Source: Paeniglutamicibacter psychrophenolicus (lineage in GTDB: Bacteria > Actinomycetota > Actinomycetes > Actinomycetales > Micrococcaceae). From it: a DNA stretch of 64,000 bases. The position numbers and the translations under genes were made by a program. The stretch spans positions 62,001-126,000 of the forward strand of contig NZ_JAUSSH010000008.1 of assembly GCF_030812255.1 (NCBI RefSeq). The letters run 5' to 3'. Within the stretch, counting starts at the first letter, position 1. Each line of letters opens with the position of its first letter. Under the pieces are notes generated by a model. The model was given only the letters and a program-made list of their open reading frames with translations. It ran no database searches and had not been told where the DNA came from. This document shows, piece by piece, positions 54,283 through 62,000 of this stretch.

Positions 54283-55818
54283 ATGATCCCCGTCTATGCA
54301 GGTTCCAGTGTTCGAGATGCCGAAAAGCCGCTGCTTCGCGATGCCAACGACCTGAGACTGATGCGCTGGGCCGCGGACGCGCTGGCACACCAGGCGGTGC
54401 TGATGCTCAAGGAATACACCGGCCGCCTCTACGGTTCCCGCGTGGTGGCACTGGTCGGACCGGGCAACAACGGCGGGGACGGACTCTTTGCCCTGGCCGC
54501 CCTGGCCAGGCGCGGAGTCGCCGTCACCGCGGTGCTGCTGGCCTCCCAGGCCCACCAGGAGGGCCTGGCCGCGCTGGCGCGCGCAGGCGGCCGCACCGCC
54601 TCCGCCGAGGCCCTGGAGGCGCTAATCGAGGAATGCGACCTGTTCATCGACGCCGCCTACGGCACCGGGCTGCGCCCCGGTGTCCAACTGCCGGCCATCC
54701 CCCGCCACATCCCGGTGCTCGCGTGCGACGTACCCAGCGGCGTCGATGCCGACACCGGCGCGGCTGCCCAGAGCGTGATCCCGGCCGAGCGGACCGTGAC
54801 CTTTGGTGCGCTGAAGACCGGCCTCGTGGTGGGATCCGGGCACCTGGTCTCCGGACGCATCCGCGTCACCGACATCGGGCTCACCCCGACCCTGGGCAAG
54901 CCGGAGGCCTGGGTCGTGCAGGGAGACGACCTGGAATTGTTGCTCGACCGCGACCGCGGCTGGTCGGCGGCGGGCAGGCACAAGTACCAGCGCGGAGTGC
55001 TGGGATTGCTGGCCGGTTCCGTCCGTTACCCCGGCGCCGCAGTGCTCAGCGCCCGTGCTGCCGTCGCCAGCGGGCTGGGGCTGCTGCGCACCATCGTCCC
55101 CGAGAACGTGGCCGCGGCCCTGACCAGCCAGGTCCCCGAGGCCGTTCCGCTGGGCACCGACGAGCTCACCGCCCTGCTGGCGCAAAACCGCCGCAACGGG
55201 CGCGAGGGCGCCACCCGCATCGGAGCCTGGGCCATCGGCCCCGGACTGGAAGACACGCCCGAGACGCGCCAGCACCTGCAACAGATCCTCTCGGCCAACA
55301 ATCCGTGCGTCATCGACGCCAGCGCGCTGGCGATGCTGGAACCGGGCGAACACCGCCAGCTGCGCATCCTCACCCCGCACGCCGGGGAACTGAATGCCCT
55401 GCTGGCCAAGGCCGGGGTGCGCGTCAGCGCCCGGGACATCGCCGCTGACCCGATCCGCTGGGCCCGCTGGGCCGCGGTCGCCTACGACTGCGTGATCCTG
55501 CTCAAGGGTTCGGCAACCATCTGCACGGCCCCGGACGGCTACGCACTGATCGTGCACGCCTCAACCCCGGACCTGGCCACCGCGGGCAGCGGGGATGTGC
55601 TCACCGGCATCCTGGGCACGTTGCTGGCGGCCGCCGATTTCCCGGCCACGCCCACCACCGGCGACGCCACCGCGCTGACCCACCGGCTGACCGATCTGGC
55701 CGCGGCCGGCGCGTTGATTCATGCCCATGCCGGTGCATTGGCGGCACGCGAAGGCACGGTCAGTGCCGTGGACCTGCTGGTGGAGCTGCCACGAGCGGCC
55801 AGGGACCTGGGGCTCTAG
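54283..55818 (+). CDS. nnr: Bifunctional NAD(P)H-hydrate epimerase / dehydratase
   Basis: Repairs damaged NAD(P)H hydrates. The 511 residues hold two domains. The N-terminal YjeF_N epimerase domain (about 1-215) has VVALVGPGNNGGDGLFALAA and IDAAYGTGLRPG. The C-terminal ribokinase-like dehydratase (about 225-511) has HKYQRGVLGLLAGSVRYPGA, WAIGPGLED, LTPHAGELNALLAKAG and the phosphate-binding ATAGSGDVLTGILGTLLAAA. The acpS-nnr pairing is common in bacteria. Confidence 0.95.
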   Translation: MIPVYAGSSVRDAEKPLLRDANDLRLMRWAADALAHQAVLMLKEYTGRLYGSRVVALVGPGNNGGDGLFALAALARRGVAVTAVLLASQAHQEGLAALARAGGRTASAEALEALIEECDLFIDAAYGTGLRPGVQLPAIPRHIPVLACDVPSGVDADTGAAAQSVIPAERTVTFGALKTGLVVGSGHLVSGRIRVTDIGLTPTLGKPEAWVVQGDDLELLLDRDRGWSAAGRHKYQRGVLGLLAGSVRYPGAAVLSARAAVASGLGLLRTIVPENVAAALTSQVPEAVPLGTDELTALLAQNRRNGREGATRIGAWAIGPGLEDTPETRQHLQQILSANNPCVIDASALAMLEPGEHRQLRILTPHAGELNALLAKAGVRVSARDIAADPIRWARWAAVAYDCVILLKGSATICTAPDGYALIVHASTPDLATAGSGDVLTGILGTLLAAADFPATPTTGDATALTHRLTDLAAAGALIHAHAGALAAREGTVSAVDLLVELPRAARDLGL

Positions 55819-56281
55819 AAACGCCGACGTAGTCAAACGAATACGATTTGTACGGTTCGACGATCATTTGATGTTCGGATCATTTTTGGCAAGCCCCCTG
55901 CCCACAACCTTATTAGCGCACTGATCGTTCCGGACTGCGATTTTCGCTAGCTCCTATCCGGCAAATTCGACTGCCGATTCGATCCGGAAAGACTTGGTTC
56001 GTCGGGCAATGTTCACATGCATCCGGTGAACCGCAATCTGCAACCTCATCGCGGAATCACTGACCGGCAAACTACGTCGATAGTCCGTTATTCAAGTTAC
56101 ATTGATCCACACGGTCGTTTTCTAGAAATTGGTTGAATGAAAAATTTTCAACGTTAGAATTCTCGTCTTGTTCGGTCCACTGAGCGTTGAGCAGGGAGCG
56201 AAGCTGAACGTGAGACAGTCTAAGGAGTAGAAAATTTCCTTCCCTAAAAATAAATGTTATCCAATTAAGTCAAAAGTGCAT
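55819..56281. other. AT-richer intergenic region with no recognised gene
   Basis: About 460 bases with visibly lower GC than both flanks. Frames are short and broken. I see no tRNA or terminator of note directly after nnr. The stretch AACGTTAGAATTCTCGTCTT near 56149 might hold promoter elements for the next gene, but this is weak. Confidence 0.5.
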
Positions 56282-56338
56282 ATGTTGAACCTAGAAGAGG
56301 TCGATTTTGTTTTTCCAAAGCCGGTGAAAGATGATTAA
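56282..56338 (+). CDS. Possible 18-residue leader peptide
   Basis: ATG 56282 to TAA 56338 encodes MLNLEEVDFVFPKPVKDD; an in-frame GTG at 56276 would add two residues. It ends three bases before the start of the membrane protein gene, which lacks a ribosome site of its own, so re-initiation after this short frame would solve its translation. No Shine-Dalgarno is seen for the small frame either. It could also be chance. Confidence 0.25.
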   Translation: MLNLEEVDFVFPKPVKDD

Positions 56339-56341
56339 CTT

Positions 56342-56971
56342 ATGATCAACTTCTGGAAGTCCCTGATGCCCGGCGAAAAGCGCGCATTCATTGTATTTAG
56401 TGTCGGCACAGTCGCCTACCTGATCGTCATCTACGGTGATCATTCCATGGACACGTGGATGACCCGAACTGGAACCTACTTGTCGTTCGCTGGCGTCCTG
56501 ATTGCGTTGGTTATCTATTTGCGCCAGGGTAGAGACGCGAAGGGCTCGGAACAGCGCATCCGATCCGAAATCGCGAAAAGCACTTCAAGCCTTCCCGAGC
56601 TGCTGGAGCGCGTAATGGAATCTTCGTCGGTCTCGGATGAAGCGCCGGTTGAGGAAGAGGACATGTATGCGGCCGCCACGGCAATCGCATATCTTGCTGA
56701 CATCAACCTCAGCGATGGAGTGGTGACGGTGGGTCGCGACGACATACCACTCTCTATACTGGCTGACATTGTAGAGCACTGGAACGAAACTGAGGCTGCT
56801 GGGAAATGGACTGTGCGCGACGCCAGCTATGGATTCCGAAAAAAGGGCAAGGGCAACCATCCTTGGTTTATCGCGTTCCGCGCCGAAACCGACTCGCCGA
56901 GGCTGTGGAAAGTTAGTCGCGGCGGTCGAGCGAACCCCAATGCGACCGTCGCCGAATTGCTCCTCGACTAA
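56342..56971 (+). CDS. Unknown membrane protein with soluble C-terminal domain
   Basis: I do not recognise this 209-residue protein. Two hydrophobic segments lie at about 14-31 (FIVFSVGTVAYLIVIYG) and 44-61 (TYLSFAGVLIALVIYLR). A charged linker with KGSEQRIRSEIAKSTSSLPE follows, then an acidic stretch (SDEAPVEEEDMYAAATAIAY) and a beta-rich end (WTVRDASYGFRKKGKGNHPW, then FRAETDSPRLWKVSRGGRAN). The soluble part would face the cytoplasm. Lower GC and isolation suggest acquisition. Coding likelihood is good because frame, composition and length are consistent. Confidence 0.65.
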   Translation: MINFWKSLMPGEKRAFIVFSVGTVAYLIVIYGDHSMDTWMTRTGTYLSFAGVLIALVIYLRQGRDAKGSEQRIRSEIAKSTSSLPELLERVMESSSVSDEAPVEEEDMYAAATAIAYLADINLSDGVVTVGRDDIPLSILADIVEHWNETEAAGKWTVRDASYGFRKKGKGNHPWFIAFRAETDSPRLWKVSRGGRANPNATVAELLLD

Positions 56972-56981
56972 CGGGAGCCCC

Positions 56982-57044
56982 ATGACTGGATTAGGAATTC
57001 TGGGAATTTTGGCTTACCCGGGGATCAAGCAGGTCCCCCGCTAG
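56982..57044 (+). CDS. Possible 20-residue small protein
   Basis: ATG 56982 to TAG 57044 encodes a hydrophobic peptide MTGLGILGILAYPGIKQVPR. A GGGAG ribosome site lies five bases before the ATG, right after the stop of the membrane protein gene, so co-translation is possible. Nothing else supports it. Confidence 0.25.
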   Translation: MTGLGILGILAYPGIKQVPR

Positions 57045-57943
57045 CCATTACTCTTACGCTTGCCCAAAGTCCCGGTGAGCGACGGCCACCTTGTAGATAG
57101 CCCCGTGCTTCAGCTCAACCGCCTAGTTGTCCTTGAGCTGCTCGGTCAATTGCTACCCCCCTTAAGCATCAACAGCTTAAGACGTGCCATCGCATCTGAG
57201 CGTTCATTGATTGCCAACCCATTGATCGACTTTTATGACTTGATGGCGTAGGTTGTGGCGGCCTCATCCTTCCCCAACATAGAGGTCATCTGCTCAACAA
57301 TCGCCTCGGGTAGTGCAGTCGGACTTTCGCTTTGGTGGATGGTGCGGCGCCCGTTGCCCTACGATCGACTTTGCCGAACAGGCTTCCAGGACGAGTCTCC
57401 GCAGATCGGGGACTGCACAATCGCGGCGGATAGTTCATTACTCAACTGCATCGCCAATGTTCAGTTGGACTCCCTGAAAAATTGCGGTAAATAATCCTGC
57501 CGAACTTCTTCTGATTGTTACAGCCGCGAATTTTCCCCACATTGAATCGTGAGTGACAACCGCTGAAGTCACTTCGATAGAACGTGGGTGAAACTCTAGA
57601 ACAGCGTGTTCTGCAGCCAGGAAATTGGATGTTCAAGTACAGCGACGCCGGAGGTCGAAGCCAGGTGTCCCCCGGTGAGTACCCCCGCTCTTGCCACGGA
57701 GAAGGAAGGTTCAAGTACGAGATCATGGGCTGCATCTTCCAACTTTCGAGCCGTTCGGTCGTGGCCAGAAATCTACCCGGCAATGCAGAGGACAACAACT
57801 GTCATTACGTACCGTCTCATGGCCGCCACAGGGTGCTCCATGCCATTGCCCACAACCTGCGAACGCGGCCATACCAGGCTTCGCATGCAGGAAGCTCACC
57901 CCGGCGAAACCAGGCCGAGCACTGTCCGCTGGCGGGACGAAAC
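57045..57943. other. Intergenic region with a possible decayed minus-strand gene
   Basis: No intact gene is supported. On the minus strand, about 57395 to 57060 reads protein-like pieces broken by stops: GNGRRTIHQSESPTALPEAI, EQMTSMLGKDEAATTYAIKS, NGLAINERSDAMARLKLLML, and after a stop LTEQLKDN and AVELKHGAIYKVAVAHRDFG. The pieces have natural amino-acid composition but I cannot name a family. The remainder up to 57943 shows nothing. Confidence 0.35.
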
Positions 57944-58897
57944 CTACAGGCAGAGAGGATCGCCGAGATCCACCCTGCCACCGTCGACTGTCAGGGTCGC
58001 CTCGACACAGAACTGCCGCGTTTTCTCGGCCACATTGACCATCGCGGTCAGCGCCGTGGCACTGTCCTGAACCTCGACCCGTTGGGCCAACTCGGAGCGT
58101 GGGTCACCTTTCGGATAGAACACGGCCTCCATTCCGTTGCCGAAGGCCCGTCCGTCATTGCGCAGCACGCGGCCCCACAGTGCCTGGCAGTCGTGCGAGA
58201 AAACAATCTCCATCCGGGTATCCCGGGCACGGTTTTCCGAGGCGACGACGATCCCGTCCTTGGTGCAGGGCATGTCCAACACGTTGCTGCCTGTCGTTGC
58301 TGCACGGATGTCACCGCTGTCGCCGGCGGCAAGGGTTGCGGTCGCGAAGTGTCCTGCAACGATGCCGGCGAAAAGGACGCAGGCCAGCACAAACGCCATC
58401 TTCCCGAACGGGGTCCGGTGCGGCCGGCTGTGCACGACGGCCGGGATCGGGCCGTCGACTAAGTTGCGTGCCTGGATATGAGCACCTCCACGGCTTGTGT
58501 CCACCGCATGATCATGAGCGTGCCCGACAGCCACACCGGATACGTGGTTGGGTTCCGGGATCCCCTGCTGCTGCGCCGGATCCTGATCCGCGGAGCCAAC
58601 GGGCGCCCGTTCATCAGTGGCATCCAGCCGCAACAATCGTTCGCGTTCGGACATCATCAGCTCCGGATCGCGGTCCAGTCCTGTCATGATTCCCAACACC
58701 GTGCGGGCGCTGGGAATCCGTAGCCCCCTCATGGCGTCGCTGACCGCGCTCTTGGAGATTCCACCTCGGTTGGCGATGGTTTGGTAGGTCGGCATGCCTG
58801 CGGCTTCGAGCTCCTCGCGCAAGAGCCCACCGAGGATTTCTGCCCCCGAGCGTTCGCTTGCGCCCGCAGCCGCTGCGGTGTTCCCCAAATCACCCAT
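57944..58897 (-). CDS. HTH-TM-DUF2690 protein
   Basis: Predicted membrane-tethered regulator of unknown signal. The 317 residues begin with a XRE-type helix-turn-helix region (LLREELEAAGMPTYQTIANR and GGISKSAVSDAMRGLRIPSA, about 24-65). A His/Asp-rich linker follows, then one membrane helix at about 167-190 (MAFVLACVLFAGIVAGHFAT). The outside domain (about 205-317) matches DUF2690 with its paired cysteines in DMPCTKDGIVVASENRARDT and FSHDCQALWGRVLRNDGRAF. Similar three-part proteins are frequent in Streptomyces and relatives. GGGGGAA lies 18 bases before the ATG. Confidence 0.82.
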   Translation of the reverse strand: MGDLGNTAAAAGASERSGAEILGGLLREELEAAGMPTYQTIANRGGISKSAVSDAMRGLRIPSARTVLGIMTGLDRDPELMMSERERLLRLDATDERAPVGSADQDPAQQQGIPEPNHVSGVAVGHAHDHAVDTSRGGAHIQARNLVDGPIPAVVHSRPHRTPFGKMAFVLACVLFAGIVAGHFATATLAAGDSGDIRAATTGSNVLDMPCTKDGIVVASENRARDTRMEIVFSHDCQALWGRVLRNDGRAFGNGMEAVFYPKGDPRSELAQRVEVQDSATALTAMVNVAEKTRQFCVEATLTVDGGRVDLGDPLCL

Positions 58898-58996
58898 GAT
58901 TTCTGAAATTCCCCCCTGTCATGGGAAGCATCATCCCGTGACGATCAAAACCCTATACGTCCGAAGCCCTTTTTAGGTAAATCGGTGTGGAAAATG

Positions 58997-59039
58997 AAGG
59001 GGCGGGGCGGCCACCCTCAGGATGACCGTCCCGCCCTTT
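58997..59039 (-). terminator. Terminator after the giant surface protein gene
   Basis: A 14-bp GC-rich stem with two wobble pairs (AAAGGGCGGGACGG on the minus strand with CCGCCCCGCCCCTT) around a 15-base loop, followed on that strand by TTCATTTTCC. Begins 13 bases beyond the stop at 59052. Confidence 0.72.
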
Positions 59040-59051
59040 GTGAGCCGCGGT

Positions 59052-62000
59052 TTAGTTTCGGTGCGAGCCCACGTACGCCTTCCGGCGATAGAGCACGAAC
59101 CCACCGAGGATCAGTCCGATCGCCACAGCCCCGAGTGGAATGAATTCCGTTCCGGTGCGCGCCAGCGAATCGTCCTTGTCCCCTGACGCAGCCGGATCGG
59201 TTGGGGAACCTGTCGGTGCCGAGGACTCGGTACCGCTTGGCGCCGCGGATTCAGTCGCGTCCGTCGTTGCGGTTCCCTCCGGAGTTTCTCCCGCAGGAGG
59301 CGTTGCTGCGGAGTCCGCGATCGTGATGCGGTCCCAGCCCACCAGGGTCCCGTCCTGCAGGTAGACGGCAATGCGGTGCTCACCCACGAGCCCGGCAGGC
59401 AGGGAAACAGAGACGAGGCCGCCCGTGCCCACTGTTTCGGTGCCAAGATGGACCGGCTTGGAGAACGCGTACACGTTCACCTTCTGCCCTTCTTCGACAC
59501 CGGTCACCACGATCTCGATCCGGGCGCCCGCCTTGGCCTTCGACGGCACCTTGACGCTGTCGCTGGCTTCCCCGACGAGATCGGATTCACGCGGTTCCCG
59601 CGGAGGATGGTTTCCACCGGGTGTCGGCCTCGGAGCCGTAGACGGTTCCTCGGTCGGCGTCTGAGTCACTGTCGGCTCCTCAGTCGGAGTCTTGCTCGGC
59701 TCCTGAGTCGGTTCCGGCGTCGTGCTCGGCTCCGGAGACGTGCTCGGCTCCTCAGTCGGAGTTGGCGTCACCGTCGGCTCCTCAGTCGGAGTTGGCGTCA
59801 CCGTCGGCTCCTCAGTCGGAGTTGGCGTCACCGTCGGCTCCTCAGTCGGTACCGGCGTCGTGCTCGGCTCCTCGGTCGGAGTTGGTGTCACCGTCGGCCC
59901 CTCGGTCGGCTCCGGAGTCGTGCTCGGTTCCTCAGTCGGCGTTGGCGTCACAGTCGGCTCCTCGGTCGGCTCCGGAGTCGTGCTCGGCCCCACAGTCGGA
60001 GTCGGTGTCGGCTCTTCGGACGGTTCCGCGGTCGGAGTTGGCGTTGGTTCCGCTGTTGGTGCCGGCATCGTCATGATCCGCTTGCCTCCGGACTCCGTGG
60101 AGCCCACGGCGTTGTGCGCGGTGACCACCAGGCCGTACTCGTCCAGCGGAGCCAGGCCGTCGACCACCACCGAGGTTTCGGTGATGTTCTCGAAGGTCCG
60201 GAACGGCGTGCCGGCATGCCACACCTGAACCGTGTAGCCGGTGATCGGCGAACCGCCGTCGTCCGGGGCATCCCAGGAAACCACGGCACTCTCGTGGGTG
60301 GCCCTGATGATGACATACAGGATCTTCGCCGGTGCCGTGGCCGCTGCCGGCTTGGTCTCGGTGGTGAAGGCGACGGCCGCCGAAACCGGACCGGTCCCGG
60401 CCGCGTTGTGGGCGGTGAGCGTGGCCGTGTACGGAGTCTCGGCCTCGAGGCCGCCTACGGTGAGGGAAAGGACATTGCCCGGGTTGAGCGTGCGGATCAG
60501 TTCCCCTCCCTGGTGCAGGTGGACCGTGTAGCCCTGGATCGGCGATCCGCCGTCGTTGGGGGCCTCCCACTGCAGCGTGGCCGCGGTGTCCGTCATCGCA
60601 GTGATCTCGATGCTTTCCACGGCGGCAGGTGCCACGGCGGGCGCTTTGACCACCAGCTTCGACGCATTCGAAACGAGTTCCACGCCGGACTGGGTGAACA
60701 CCGCACGGAACTGCGCCGAATTATCGGCTAGCTTGGCCGTGAAGCCGAAGGTCTCGGAGACCTCGCCCGCGACGTCTGCCCAGGTGGTGCCTTCGTCGTT
60801 GCTGCGTTGCCAGCGCACGGTGGGTAGTGGATCGCCCGCCGCCCACGCCGCCAGTTTGACCGTGTCGCCGTCTTGGGCCGCGGCCTGCGCCACCGGTTGC
60901 ACGGTGATGCGGAACGCCGTGGTCAGCGACTGCTCCGGGGTGCGGATGATGCCGTCCGCCGGAATCGAGGCCGTGAACGCCAGGTTCCGCGTGGAGCCCG
61001 GGGCAATGTCCAGCAGCTCGGAGCCGGTGAAGGTGCCGGATTCCGGGTACCAGGTGGTGCCCAGGTCTGCGCGGTAGGCGAACAGCGCATACTGCCCCGG
61101 GTCCACCGGCGGAAGCGTGTACTCGCCGTTGGCGTTGGTCAGGGTGGTCTCCCCCACCAACTGCCCGTTGTCTCCCGCGACGGGAGCCGCGAAGAGCGAG
61201 ACGAACTTGCGGGAAAGGCCCGCGACACCGCCCGGCGCCGGTTCCCTTGGCTTCGCAAGGCCGACCGTCACGCCTTCCAGCGGGGTGCCGGAGGCATCCT
61301 GGATGACTCCCTTGATCTGGCCACCCAGGGTCAGGCGGATGGTGGTCTCCAGGCCCTCGGGGCCCACCGTGACGAGCTGGCCGGTGGCCGGATCATGCTC
61401 GTCGCACTGGCCCACATACAGACCCGCGTCGGGGACGCAGACGAAGTACTGGCCCGGGGAGAGCACGAACTCGGCGCGACCGTCATGGCCGGTCCATTCG
61501 CTGTCAGAGTCCCACGACTCGGTGCCGTCGGACAGGCTCTGCACCCACACGTTGCGCAACGGCAGGGAGTTGTTGTCCGCCAGGACCGTTACGCCGAGCT
61601 TCGCGCCCTTGTCCATGTGCAGGTCGTAGGTGTGGGCGCCCTTGGTAGGCACAGCCACCTTGGCCGCCGTATCAACATAGCCGGCGCTGCGGGCAAGAAT
61701 TTCCACTTCCCCGGTTTGGAGCAGCTTCAACGTCGCCACGTTCCCGTACGCCGTCGAACTCGAGATCCCACCGGTCGTATGGAGATAGGGCTCGCCCTCC
61801 ACCGCGGTGTTGGTCGCGGCGTCGAACGTGCGCACCGTCAATGACACGGGGTAGGCCAGCGCGATGTCCGCGCTCTTTGCTTCGGTGCCGTTGTGCACCA
61901 GCGGTGAGACCTTTTCCAGTGATGCGGACCCGTCGTGCCATGCGTTCTGGTAACCCCCCGAAGGATCCACCTGCACCAGGTATTCCCCGGGCTCGCTGAC

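Noticed and set aside
59761-59850. CRISPR-like array in the 30-bp repeats
   Set aside because: The repeats are directly adjacent without spacers and encode a Pro/Thr/Glu protein stalk in frame.
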